Positions 51,606 through 63,544 of a stretch of DNA of 64,000 bases are shown here, piece by piece; within the stretch, counting starts at the first letter, position 1; each line of letters opens with the position of its first letter. The DNA lies in the NCBI GenBank assembly GCA_002633005.1, contig NMRA01000195.1:480154-544153 (forward strand), in the 5' to 3' direction. A model generated the notes under the pieces. That model saw only the letters and a program-made list of their open reading frames with translations. It did not search any database and had not been told where the DNA came from. The position numbers were made by a program, and so were the translations under genes. The DNA is from Phoronis australis (Eukaryota > Phoronida > Phoronidae).

Positions 51606-54600
51606 CTAGAAAAATATCAGCCATGAGGTGTATTGTACACCTACGTTATGAGCTTTAAAGTTATGCAGCACATTTGCATTGATATGGCTTCCCAGGCCTT
51701 CAAAGCCATGCATGGACACTTTGGTGCCTGCTATTTTGCAAGCAAAGTTTAAAGCCATCTCCAGATCGCGACCGTTACGCAACGCAAAAATGGCTGCCGC
51801 GTTGAACGTGTCTCCCGCTCCCAAAGTGTCTACCACTTGATCAGGTTTTGCAGCGGGTGCACTAATAACTTTCGCGTGATCGCTATTCACAGCGGCACTA
51901 GCGCCACCTTCGCCCCAAGTGCAAATAACAGTGGCCCTGCAAAGAGAAAGAGTCATTTCAAAATATTTGCTTTGAAGCCCGTGTTTAAGACATTTTCTGT
52001 AACTAGTTGAGGATTCTAACTTGTGTTGCTTTAACGACAAAAATGACAGCACTTGAGCATTTTATAAACATAGCTTTGTGTTTAAAATTACAATAAGTTG
52101 CTACTGCAGTTACTGGCATATGACTTCGCTAATGTTGTTTGACCCCTTAGCCACCTGGCTTTAAACCGACTATCTCAACTGGTCTCGTCGCTGCCTCTGT
52201 TGCTCTCACAGTGTCGCAAACCGGCTTCAAAACGTCGTCAATGTCTTACCCGATCCTCACTTGCTTTGAAAGTTCTCCTACGGCCTCTTCCTTGGTCTGA
52301 TATCCGCAAAACTGGGCAAAGTCCTTCCCGACAAATACATAGTCGGCGTATCCCAGTAGACTTTCTATGGAAGAATCAAGATAAATGATCCTGCATTAGC
52401 TTACGTTATGTATCACGGGCGGATCCATGAATTTGCGTTAGAGGGGAAGTGGGCAGGATCGCTCACTTGCACGTAGCGTAAAGTCAGTATTTGAGACTCA
52501 TTTCTTTTTCACCTTTGTGACTAATGACCGCATTTCCTCAATTACCTAAACATCAAAAAGGTGAGACGAATAATCCTACACAGATAATAGAGCAAAAAAG
52601 GAGAATTTGCGTGTTAACTGATGAAACCCAGGTTTGTGGAAGTTTCTGCGAAAAGTTACGGCGTTCTGGAAATAACGGTCACGAGGCCAAGGTTTTGGTA
52701 ATAGTGAAAAGTTCACACAAAGTTGGTTCAGCAGGACCGTAGACAGCATTGCGCTGGGGGTGGTTCGAATTTCTGGAATAGTGGACCTTAGATATTTTGC
52801 AAAGGTCTACCCGCCAAATTTTCAAATCAGACGGAGTTTTTTAGTATGAGTATGACTTGACGAAATTTTTATCTGGTTGCATTTTTGCGTGTTACTTACA
52901 TCCCTGGATATGGGCACAGCACACTATTCTGAACGTTCAGTACTCCGAAGCTAGGCTCACTACTCCGAAATTATCTAAATTTTCGAACCCAGGTTTAATT
53001 TTTATACTTTTGCATGCAAAAGTAAACTGTACTTCGGTTATTAGATGCGCTGAGTGGTGTACTACATGTATTAGTACCGAAAACAACGTCCGCGTACTAT
53101 TGATTTCATGCGCATACGAAATTGCCTGCATGTCGTACGAATACCGAAAACTAAGTACGTTCTTGCATTTTTAAAAGGATACCAAATCCGGGTTTGGCCT
53201 ATTGACCGATAATAAAAATGACTTTCTCACCCAGTTCTCTGAAACAAATAATTCTCTGTAATCATTGACAACCCTTAAAAGTTTGCTGAAAATTTTGAAC
53301 ACTCCTTTCAAAGTTTGCTAAACGAGCAAGCGTAACCTACGCTTTTTGCGAATTACACGGCAACTGTGACAAAGGTCCACCCAGCAAGGACCATATTATC
53401 CAAACTTTGATATGGGGTGTATGAATTTTCATGTGATTCCTTCCTTAGAAAGGATTCTAAACCCTATTTTGATGATTTCAACCAATCCTCGTTCTCTCAC
53501 TTGCTGTAGCATCATTGGCGTCAATCTTGAAAGATGAAGAAGGAATCAACTAAGAATTCATACCCAATATCTCACGAATTGGACATTATGGTCATTGGTT
53601 GGTGGTAGTTTCCCACGGACGCGACGTAACTTGCTAAAAGCGTAGGTCACGCTTGCCCTTTAGCAGAATTTGTAAGGGGTTTTCTGATTTTTCTTAAAAC
53701 TTTAGACAGTTACCCAGCCGAGCATTATTTTGAGAGAACTGGATGGGAAAGTCGTTTTTAGTATCTGCTAATAGGACAAAACCTGGTTTGGTATACTTTT
53801 AACTTAGAAGATTGACGCCAGTGATTAGCAGGTGACAGAACGAGGATTGGTGGAAATCCTCACAGGGTTTACTATCCTTTTAAAAGAATGCGAAGTAGGG
53901 ATATTGATGAATAATTGCCTCATCCTAAGGAAGTGGTCAAAACTCAATGTTTTTAGAAGGCTACCCTGTTCCTGCCAGTCTTGACAAAGTCAGAGACTAA
54001 TATTCAGTTTTCGGGTCGCCGCAGCCCTGACCCGTGCCCCAGATGTTGTCCCTGCTTGAGAATGAGTCGTTAGTTACATTCAAGAAGTTCGATCGAACCC
54101 CCTTACCCCCCTGGCTACTGGCCTGATCAGACGACGGTTCACAGCAGTTTGATAATCCGCCATGTCCCGCTGAGAAACGTAAACAATAGGATCGGCTAAG
54201 CATTATGACGGTGAATTTATTTCACATTGAGCTTCTTTATCCCCGTTCGTGCATTCAGCTGACCGTGACATCTACCCGGAAGCATCTCTCTGTAAATCGG
54301 CTATCTGCACTTTAACAGCCGATTTCATAAAGGTGGTTTAACAAAATCAGGTTTAAGACTTAAACCTTTTCTTCCTAAACCTGGTCTACTTTTAGACCTA
54401 ACTTGCATTTCACCGACGTGATATAAAAGTCTGAAAGCCTGGTTTCGTTAGACAAGGGAGCGGGTTTAGTAAAACAAGGTTTAAAGTATCCAAGCCACCC
54501 TAACATGTCGCTCTGGATTAACCCAAGAAAGAAACTATTGAAGTGCTTCAATGAAATCTTGAACACGTGGGTATACAACGGCACACACTAGTAGAATCAG

Positions 54601-57600
54601 TGCAGACATTTGCGAAAAAAGTCTAAAAGCTTTTCTCATGAGGAAAAATGTAATGTCTGTGCCCAACACACGTACACACATTAAAGTACATGCTCACGAT
54701 TAGCTGCAACATAATAAATGCCCAAATTTATTTCCGTGTCATTTTAGTGTTTATTTTTGGGGCCAAAGGGGGGGCAACATCAAATCGGGGACCAGTGGAG
54801 GTAGAAATCAGTCAGAAGAATCTAAAGATGCTGTCTTCAGTCAAGCCGTAGCGCTTACGACGATGACGCCCTACTCGACTTATCGTATTCTGAGGAGTCC
54901 GAAGGACATCCTCCAGCACGTAGTGGTCTACGCATAGGCGGATTCAAGGGGGTCAAGTGTCTGGATATCAAATCTATAGTTTTAAAATTGTTGACTTGGT
55001 CCTCCCTTTAAAAAAACCTTGACTGACCCCACCCCCTTAAAAATCCTGAACCCGCCCCTTCTACGTTTGAACTTGTGGCATCGTAAAACTGAATATTGAA
55101 AATAGTTCATTCGTGTTCTAAAACAGCGTCGTAAATGCACACCCCGGCATCATTCAGTTGCACCTATATCATGCAAGTCTGACATATTTTAAAACAGTAT
55201 TAAACATGGGTCTGACCAAGTCTAAAGTTTAAGATCTTAATGCAGGTCTAAGGAATATAGACCTCGTTGTGAAATGAAAACCGACTTAGACCAGGTCTAA
55301 ACTGGAGTTAAACCAGGTTTTACCAGACCATTGATCTAAAAGTTAAACCACCTTTATGAAATGCAGATTATCTTTAAACCTGGTCTAAGTCCAGTTTAAA
55401 CCAGGTTTAACTTTAAAAAAAACTTCATGAAATCGGCTGTAAGCGTCCCAACCTCCCCGAAAATCCATGTTTCGACTTTGGCACGCTACAAACGCTTGTG
55501 GGACAAACGCTGAAACACGATTGTAGTGTTGACCTTTCCCCGCGACCTGATTGGATGGAACTAATGTCGTGATCGACAAATTGGAATTATTCACCGACTT
55601 TGGGTAATACTCCTAGCTGCTTAAAACAGACGAAACACACATTCCCAGACATCATTTGGCAAACGAGAGGGTTATTGACGTATTGGCACGTATCCAGAGC
55701 CTTTGGTAGATTCACCTAACCTAACGACGTCGGAGTGTGAAGTGTGGAAATCAAGTTAATCGTCACTATGTACTCTGAGATACGCATGCTTCAGTGGTCG
55801 TTTATACCATACAAGGTTCGTTCGATTAGTAATTTTAATGACCTTTATTGGACAATAGTCACTTTCAGGGTCCGCATTTTTCAGGTGCCTGTTATTCAGG
55901 GGAGAAAACTGCTCTTCAGTATGCTGGAACCCATTAAGCGACTATCACCCTTAATGCCACAGCGACTTACTCAGGCCATTCAACCTTTTCTCCAGCTCCA
56001 CTGACACCGTGATTCTCGATGACTGACAATTTCCCACAGTTGACTTGTTAAAAGTGTCTATCGTCAACATCATTTTCTTGATTTCATCGAAATTATAGCG
56101 ACCCTGGGATGAAAAGAAATCCATGATTAAAGGATTTTAGAAAGACCTGTGGAACATCAATGAAAGATCTTGCACAGCAATCTTCTTGTCTGGACAAAGA
56201 GGGTATTTCACTGAAATACCGATTTTGGCCACAGAAGCATTGGGAAGTTGATGCAAAGTTTGTCCGTACATGTAGCTTAATCATTAAGATAACGAGAAAC
56301 AGCTGTTACATGGCAAGAAATGGCGGGAAATTGGTGAAGAAAAGACAAATGCTCTATTGTAAATACAATTGTGAGGAATTATTCGGATCCATTGAGGGAA
56401 AACTCAGACAGTTGTTCAGATTTAGTGTGATTTGAAATTTCCCCACCCACATACGGTAAAGAGAAGAATGGTTTTGGACGCCACTTCACCAACATTTACT
56501 CGAGACTAGCCAGGAACATTGACCAATCGTATTACGCGGACTTTGAAACTTTACTTGACCCGAATCCCGAGTGAATTCGGTGGTTACTGCACTTTACGAT
56601 GGCATCTATCATCGAAATTGCTAGGGCAGCTGGTTTAGAGATTGAATATGGCTGATAAGGCGACATACACAAGCATTAAGGGTGAACCCGAACAATTGCT
56701 TCTGCATTCGTTGACTTACTATCTAGATTCAATACAATGATGTTCTGATTGAAAGTTTCCATGCCGCAATTTTATCCTAAATTGTGAACGCGTTTTGTGA
56801 TAATGGCGCAAACGTGGTTAAAGTTCACGCGTCCGTCGGACATTTCAATTCTTCCCACCTTTCCAATGCCCGCCCGGTGCTAAATACACAGGAGCAATTA
56901 TATGCGCCCATTCGCATTGCATACGATAAGATACAAGGGGTGGTCAGACGAAAATTCAACTTAGCACTAGGGGGTGCCATAGAAAACAAATCCGTCCAAA
57001 ATGCTCAATAGCAGCACACATATATAAAAGTAAATTTAATGAAGACGCTTCAAGAGGTATTGAGACCAACATTACGGAGACATAAATTGCCACTTGAGAG
57101 AGCATATAAAAGTTAGATCTGGCCAAAATCAACTCAAGCTAATGCTTTCTTCAGTACGAAAACGTACTCAGAATTTTATGACGATCCATTGAATAAAAGG
57201 TTAAGACATTGAGGCAGTTAGTCAAATAAATTGCCNCCCCGCGCCCTGATTGGATGGAACTAATGTCGTGATCGACAAGTTGGAATTATTCACCGACTTT
57301 GGGTAATACTCCTAGCTGCTTAAAACAGACGAAACACACACATTCCCAGACATCATTTGGCAAACGAGAGGGTTATTGACGTATTGGCACGTATCCAGAG
57401 CCTGTGGTAGATTCACCTAACCAAACGACGTCGGAGTGTGAAGTGTGGAAATCAAGTTAATCGTCACTATGTACTCTGAGATACGCATGCTTCAGTGGTC
57501 GTTTATACCATACAAGGTTCGTTCGATTAGTAATTTTAATGACCTTTATTGGACAATAGTCACTTACAGGGTCCGCATTTTTCAGGTGCCTGTTATTCAG

Positions 57601-60600
57601 GGGAGAAAACTGCTCTTCAGTATGCTGGAACCAATTAAGCGACTATCACCCTTAATGCCACAGCGACTTACTCAGGCCATTCAACCTTTTCTCCAGCTCC
57701 ACTGACACCGTGATTCTCGATGACTGACAATTTCCCACAGGTGACTTGTTAAAAGTGTCTATCGTCAACATCATTTTCTTGATTTCATCGAAATTATAGC
57801 GACCCTGGGATGAAAAGAAATCCATGATTAAAGGACTTTAGAAAGACCTGTGGAAAATCAATGAAAGATCTTGCACAGCAATCTTCTTGTCTGGACAAAG
57901 AGGGTATTTCACTGAAATACCGATTTTGGCCACAGGAGCATTGGGAAGTTGATGCAAAGTTTGTCCGTACATGTAGCTGAATCATTAAGATAACGAGAAA
58001 CAGCTGTTACATGGCAAGAAATGGCGGGAAATTGGTGAAGAAAAGACAAATGCTCTATTGTAAATACAATTGTGAGGAATTATTCGGATCCATTGAGGGA
58101 AAACTCAGACAGTTGTTCAGATCTAGTGTGATTTGAAATTTCCCCACCCACATACGGTAAAGAGAAGAATGGTTTTGGACGCCACTTCACCAACATTTAC
58201 TCGAGACTAGCCAGGAACATTGACCAATCGTATTACGTGGACTTTGACCCGAATCCCGAGTGAATTCGGTGGTCACTGCACTTTACGATGGCATCTATCA
58301 TCGAAATTGCTAGGGCAGCTGGTTTAGAGATTGAATATGGCTGATAAGGCGACATACACAAGCATTAAGGGTGAACCCGAACAATTGCTTCTGCATTCGT
58401 TGACTTACTATCTAGATTCAAGACAATGATGTTCTGATTGAAAGTTTCCATGCCGCAATTTTATCCTAAATTGTGAACGCGTTTTGTGATAATGGCGCAA
58501 ACGTGGTTAAAGTTCACGCGTCCGTCGGACATTTCAATTCTTCCCACCTTTCCAATGCCCGCCCGGTGCTAAATACACAGGAGCAATTATATGCGCCCAT
58601 TCGCATTGCATACGATAAGATACAAGGGGTGGTCAGACGAAAATTCAACTTAGCACTAGGGGGTGCCATAGAAAACAAATCCGTCCAAAATGCTCAATAG
58701 CAGCACACATATATAAAAGTAAATTTAATGAAGACGCTTTAAGAGGTATTGAGACCAACATAACGGAGACATAAATTGCCACTTGAGAGAGCATATAAAA
58801 GTTAGATCTGGCCAAAATCAACTCAAGCTAATGCTTTCTTCAGTACGAAAACGTACTCAGAATTTTATGACGATCCATTGAATAAAAGGTTAAGACATTG
58901 AGGCAGTTAGTCAAATAAATTGCCACTGCAGAGTGCCAAATTGGTTGCATGTGTGCGGAAATGAATGACAGCAATGCCCTCCTCAACAGAATCCCTCAGG
59001 CCAAATTCCATAAAGGCATGTTAAAGAATTTGTTAAGTATCAATTAAAGCAGACGGAAAGAAAACTGAAATTTCCACTAGGGTGCACAGAAGTAGATAAG
59101 CCCGATAATTTGGGGACACAGAATTGGTCGAGTCTCTTTTGAACTGGGCAGGTGTCTTTCTCTCTCTCTCTTTCTCTCTCGTATTTTCCAGCTTTCTAGA
59201 ATAGGGAATTTTTAAATGATGAAGTATACTCAAAGAAAACGACCATAGACGTGTCCCAAACTCAACGTCAGTCGTGTTCTTCTCAGTAGAATGACATGTA
59301 CGAAGTTTCGTGAACATCCGTCAAAGCCTTTGGTATGTTGGTTAATGTTTATTATTAAAATTCACAGTTAAGTCCAGAAATTTCTGGAAAGCATTATATT
59401 TGGTCGTATCTCTTAACTTGGGTAAGTTAAGAGATACGTAGACGCCAGATGGACGCCTGGAAAGAGATGACGGCAGTATGCCCCTGTAGGTGTTTGGATT
59501 AATTCAAATGTTTTTGTTATAAACAATAAAATAGTCATATTTTGAAATCACGAATTAGATCTTTTCATGCTCTACTGATGCCAATGCAGCAAAAGAGAGA
59601 GAGAGGAGTACATCGGTCCCCACACTTTACTTTGCATATTTTCTTGCCCGGAAGGGACCTTGGGGAAAGGGTTTTGCCAATCAATATTGGACTGTTTTAG
59701 TCAATATTATCCTTTACACTCTTTACCTCAAAGTGAATCCAATCGTAGTGTCCTTTTGTTACGTCAATGGCTCTAGTGAAATCTTCGTGCTTCAATTCTG
59801 GTAAGTTTCTGGAAAATATATCAATAAAGTTGGATATTTAATTTAAAAATACAAGAAATGACGGCAGTGGATTCCACTTCCGAGGTCCCTCCAAAAAATC
59901 AAATCAACAAAACCGTATATGACATCATGCCAATGCCTGCACTAGATTCACTTCACCTCTTAAGTCTGGGCAACCAGTTAATACATCTTAGCTGTAGACC
60001 GAAAGACCTTAATTTGCACTTGTGTGTTGCGAGAAATTTTCACTAATGGAACGATAACAGTGTTTTCAATCCCACAATTCAGTCTAACCGACCAATTACT
60101 CCCGAGCATACTCAAGAGGAACTCGAGGTCTTGGGAAGAAACAAGAAACTTGATTTACAAACACCCTTCCGAACGATTCTCCATGACGACTTCCGGCTTA
60201 AAACCAATCTAATGGTTGAGACTAAGAATCTAGCGAAGGAATCTACCGTGGTAACGCGTTTTGCTTGTAATACATGATGATAAGTCGCGAGGTTTTGCGT
60301 GATCTTGCGTTTTCATGAGGTTCCCTCACCTAGTACACGTATGTTCGATTGACGCGGCTGAACTAGCGGAGTGAATAAAGTGCAGCCAATCTTTCATCAG
60401 CCACCCAAAATCCGTTGTATCAAGGGTCATTACAAACTACACTCCCCAATATAACTTAAGGCTCATAAACTACGCGCACTAGCTCGCTTGTACATGTACC
60501 AAACCCAAACATACTTGATTGAGCCTAAGACTGTTCGGGAGCCAGTTTTCCGGCTGAGAATAACCACCGCTGTAGGACAGTTGGAGCCGGACACGCGTAT

Positions 60601-63544
60601 ACAGTTGCTGAAGTCGATACCGTGCCGACTAAAATCATCCAGAATTACTCTGTAAAACATGACATTTGAAAATTCGATTAGGTAAACTATGTATTTTACA
60701 CGGTTTTAGGGAGTCATCACAGAATTCTGTTCAGGAAAAGGGAAAAACGGGGCAGGAAAAAAGAAAGAAAAGAATACGATTTAAAATGATATCGACCCGA
60801 GTTCGTTCCACTAAACTATTTACAACACCCAATTTAAAATTCATCAAGAAGACAAGTTTGAAGCTTCCAAGAACGCGGTCGCATATACTTTGATTTGACA
60901 ACTTGCAGTTGCAAAACTGGGGTCCATTTTATGCAAGACCCAAATCTAGGCCGTAGCTGGAGCTTAGATAATCGCAGGCTCGCTATTGCACCGCGGCGCT
61001 GCGTTTTCAGAAAATGTGACAACTGTCGTAAAGTTGGCCACTGTTCATGTTCAGGCTACTTCGAACACCTTCACCAGTCATGTTTTAACATAGTTCATTA
61101 AAATGAACTATGTGCAGATTCAAATTTACGGCCGTCAAAGGCCCGATTCGATACTTTAGATAAAAAGGTTCGCAGTGACCGGTTAAATAAAACAATGGCC
61201 TCAACTAGGTTCCCTACATCTTCAGCACACTTGCTGACATGATGCTCCTTTTATACTTGTGACATTTCGAAAAAACATAATTAAAAATGAGTGCAATGCA
61301 AACAAATAAGAATTTCAAAGTCATAAATCAGGGACGTTGAAAAAGTCCCTAACAATCAACGTACAACGTGGAGTTGACTCACGCTATATCTACATAACTC
61401 AAACCTTGACGTTCTCATAAAGATAAAATACTAAGAGAAATAGAAAAAAAACAGTGAGTCCATATTGGATCTGCTTCCTGCAACCGGCCACCGGTCACTA
61501 CATACTCCTTAATTAGGTGAGCGGAGAATTTTTTGTTTGGGCAAAGCTCATAGTACACCATTACTCGATGCCATGCCAGTTCCATGACATTTCCAGCCGG
61601 ATAAAGCCACCCTTTTGATCTTGGTCTTAAGCAATAGAACTAACTGACAATTCTTCTCTGTCCGGTTGCATGATGGGGACTCAACTAAGTTCCATGAATA
61701 TTTCGCACATGTGTGGCGTCCTTTACTAGCTTGTCTCTGACTAGCGACATTTCCTTATAGTATAACTAAAAGCTGAGCCCCTGGTTCAGTTACAATAAAT
61801 ATGGACTTAACCCTGACATTTGGGAGGTTGCATTAAAAGATCCCTTCTTATATTCAACAACATTGGGAATTCAACGTAGAGCTTACTCTAGATTAGTTCC
61901 AAATCCAAAAAATTGACTTAGTAATGAAACTAAAACAACATAAGGAAGACAATTCAATCAGTCTTTTCAGAAGTCCACAAACATGTAATAGCTTTAGGGA
62001 ATTTAGTTCAGCCCCTATATGGGCGCTCAAGTCACGAAATCCACCTTTATCTGGACAAGGATCAGTTCGACACCGGTTGAATTACGGTTAAGTGGTGTTA
62101 ATAAAAATGCGATGGACTTGCAGCAGCTTTAGCTACAATAAAGCAGAACTTACTGCGACATCTCCGATTGTGCTATAGTTCCAAAGTATTCGCAAGTTGC
62201 GTCAAGCTGCTTCAAAACAGTGCACATATTAGACGCGTTGCCGCCACGACACCATTTTTGCTCGAGACACCTACGAGAGACACTACGTGTAGACACAATA
62301 AATTAAAAAACTATATAATACATAACAATACCATTCAGTATAATACAACAATATGTAATTAAATATGCAAGCCTTGGGGACTGAACAAAATGTGAGAGAA
62401 CGGTGCTGTTGAGGCAGACTATAGAGCTGACCTAATAGGGGAAGTTGCAACTGAACCATTGACTTAATTTGAAAAGAACTTCAAACGGCACATACTAATT
62501 CCTCGAGGGAGATTCTTGGGAAAACAGGAGAAATTCCGTCGAGATTCGCCAGGCGACATTTAGAAATGACATTAACCCTTTAACGGATAACGAAAACAGA
62601 TACAGAATTTAGGATGTGTCACGTCCGGGTGTCATGCATGCGTTTGTCTGCTCAGTGTTGCCGGGAAAGCCGGGATGCTAAACTGTACTTGTGTCTCCTC
62701 GAAATTCTACTAAAAGAAATGACATGTCCAGCTTGTATTTTTTCTTTTCAGTGGTGCTGCTGCAGATGACCGATATTCGTCATATACTTATTTATGTACT
62801 TTAAGTATCACGTATCTTTTTAAATTATAATACCAACGCTATCGAATATTTTTTATGCCTGTATATCAGGAACTCCATGACAACTGAACGCAGCATGATT
62901 TTTTAAACCCCACGCTACGTTAACTAGGCCAAGCCAAATTGCAAACTTCAAACTGGAATAAATGAAGTTAGCAGCAGTGAATTCTAGTCCGTAAATGATG
63001 TTATCATGTTTAAATGGACATTTCGCCGCCGTTAAGCTGTCAATGTATACAACTATGCCCACTCCAATCTTGAATTGCGTCGGAATAAGCCAACAAATTA
63101 CGTAACAAACAATGCGCGCACGCACAATATCGCAATGTTATTGTTGGCTAACCCAAATAAACTCTGAAGCGTTTTTTTTCAGTCGTTGATGGCTACGATG
63201 CTCTTGTTGGTAATGGAAATATAAAACCCCGTTCTATAGTAAGGAATACGATGAGACCAATTTTATGAGAGTCAAAAGGCCTAATTTGGTTTTCGTTTTA
63301 TCCAGTTTACAAGGCGATATTTATCTTTAGTTACGAACGCTACCTCGCTCTATCAAAGAACGAAAACAAGACTAGATATTGACACAAATAAAGTTGAGAC
63401 AGGTCAAGTAAATTTAATACTATTAATAATTAATAATATTGGCAACACTTACCGTTCGTCGGAGTCTTCTTCCGGGTATTGATCGAACGTGTGAATTTGG
63501 TCGATGCATACCAGTCCGACGCAAAGAACAGCGGGTTTCATCAT
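51606..63544 (-). CDS. KHK: Ketohexokinase (fructokinase), complete 7-exon gene, 334 aa
   Basis: PfkB-family sugar kinase; phosphorylates fructose to fructose 1-phosphate in the cytosol. Exons: 63544-63453, 62270-62154, 60649-60515, 59808-59727, then either 57804-57672 or 56103-55971, then 52364-52250 and 51936-51606. All borders are AG/GT, phases agree, and one version totals 1005 nt. Landmarks: LCVGLVCIDQ (Asp15), RGGNASN at 39-45 (Asn42 and Asn45, sugar binding), ITVSVELEK, LLGYADYVFVGKD, and DTLGAGDTFNAA with the anion-hole GAGD at 264-267 (catalytic Asp267). Vertebrate KHK is about 298 aa. The end here matches to GFEG and then adds about 30 residues (from LGSHINANVLHNF) before TAG, either a real extension or a missed last intron. 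The start could be either of two adjacent ATGs. The fifth exon occurs twice in the assembly. Confidence 0.95.
52732..54125 (+). mobile_element. DNA transposon relic of the caggcccgtagccag family, copy 2
   Basis: Left end caggaccgtagacagcattg..ggggtggttcga; right end ttcgatcgaaccccc..cctggctactggcctg. The two are inverted repeats (caggcc.gtagccag..gggggtt). Interior blocks run parallel to 40714-41720. It is interrupted by the foldback element 53177-53877. It has no transposase and no clear target duplication. It sits in the KHK intron between exons 5 and 6. Confidence 0.75.
53177..53877. mobile_element. About 700-bp foldback element nested in the transposon relic, 8-bp target duplication
   Basis: The left half (53177-about 53462) and the right half (about 53470-53877) are diverged inverted copies; for example accaaa.c.gg.tttg.cctatt and ccagttctct.aaa.aat recur reversed. 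The outer ends share GGATA. TTTTAAAA flanks both sides (53169-53176 and 53878-53885). The sister copy of the host element has the uninterrupted site (atttttaaaagatta at about 41446). Confidence 0.8.
54315..55440. mobile_element. Terminal-inverted-repeat element with repeated GGTCTAAA/TTTAGACC motifs
   Basis: Starts acagccgatttcataaaggt followed by ggtttaac and ends ttcatgaaatcggctgt. Internally, gttaaaccacctttatgaaa at about 55338 mirrors the left end. Many copies of taaacctggtcta and its reverse lie near both ends. The MITE 54933-55060 has inserted inside. No reading frame of note. Confidence 0.7.
54933..55060. mobile_element. 128-bp MITE with 5-bp target duplication CTACG
   Basis: Left end cataggcggattcaaggggg, right end cctgaacccgcccctt, interior ttgttgacttggtcc. 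CTACG is present at 54928-54932 and 55061-55065. It is nested in the element 54315-55440. Confidence 0.8.
55971..56103 (-). other. KHK: KHK exon 5, downstream copy
   Basis: 133-nt exon, phase 0 in and 1 out, with acceptor cccag/GGTCGC and donor A/GTAAGTCG. It encodes GRYNFDEIKKMMLTIDTFNK through RITVSVELEKRLNGL. It differs from the other copy at one residue seen: Thr in NKSTVG, where the upstream copy has Pro. It splices in frame to exon 6 at 52364. Confidence 0.85.
57672..57804 (-). other. KHK: KHK exon 5, upstream copy
   Basis: Same 133-nt exon and splice sites as 55971-56103, but reading NKSPVG. Because 133 is not a multiple of three, using both copies in one transcript would shift the frame. 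Only one can be used, if both exist at all. Confidence 0.8.
59158..59181. repeat. (CT)n-rich microsatellite
   Basis: A run of tctctctctctctttctctctc in a KHK intron. Confidence 0.85.
59405..59438. other. Perfect hairpin, 15-bp arms with a 4-base loop
   Basis: cgtatctcttaactt is followed by gggt and its exact reverse complement. It lies in the KHK intron downstream of exon 4. There is no T-run, so it is not a polymerase III terminator. It may be a tiny mobile-element relic or a structured intronic RNA. Confidence 0.7.
61190..61875. repeat. Dispersed repeat fragments in KHK intron 2
   Basis: atgg.ctcaacta.gttcc..a.at.tt..gcaca at about 61195 recurs at about 61675. The block at 61758-61875 matches 24042-24147. 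They appear to be parts of one repeat family; no coding capacity. Confidence 0.5.

Larger units (their letters stand above)
55538..58925. repeat. Direct duplication of about 1.7 kb carrying KHK exon 5, the copies separated by a single N
   Basis: 55538-57235 and 57237-58925 are nearly identical (offset about 1700, with rare substitutions and one short deletion near 58250). Copy 1 ends ..caaataaattgcc at the N (57236). Copy 2 begins immediately after with the start of the repeated segment and continues past caaataaattgcc into unique sequence. Apart from exon 5, neither copy has a recognisable gene; open frames seen in both are shared passively. Confidence 0.9.

Noticed and set aside
55744-56004. 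86-codon plus-strand frame, repeated at 57445-57705
   Set aside because: Its repetition reflects only the segment duplication. Its right part is antisense to KHK exon 5, which explains the openness.
60915-61022. Minus-strand frame LKTQRRGAIASLRL... as KHK exon 2
   Set aside because: It vaguely resembles the QRGGNAS region, but it has a poor acceptor and no good donor. The block at 62270-62154 encodes RGGNASN with perfect splice sites and matching phase.
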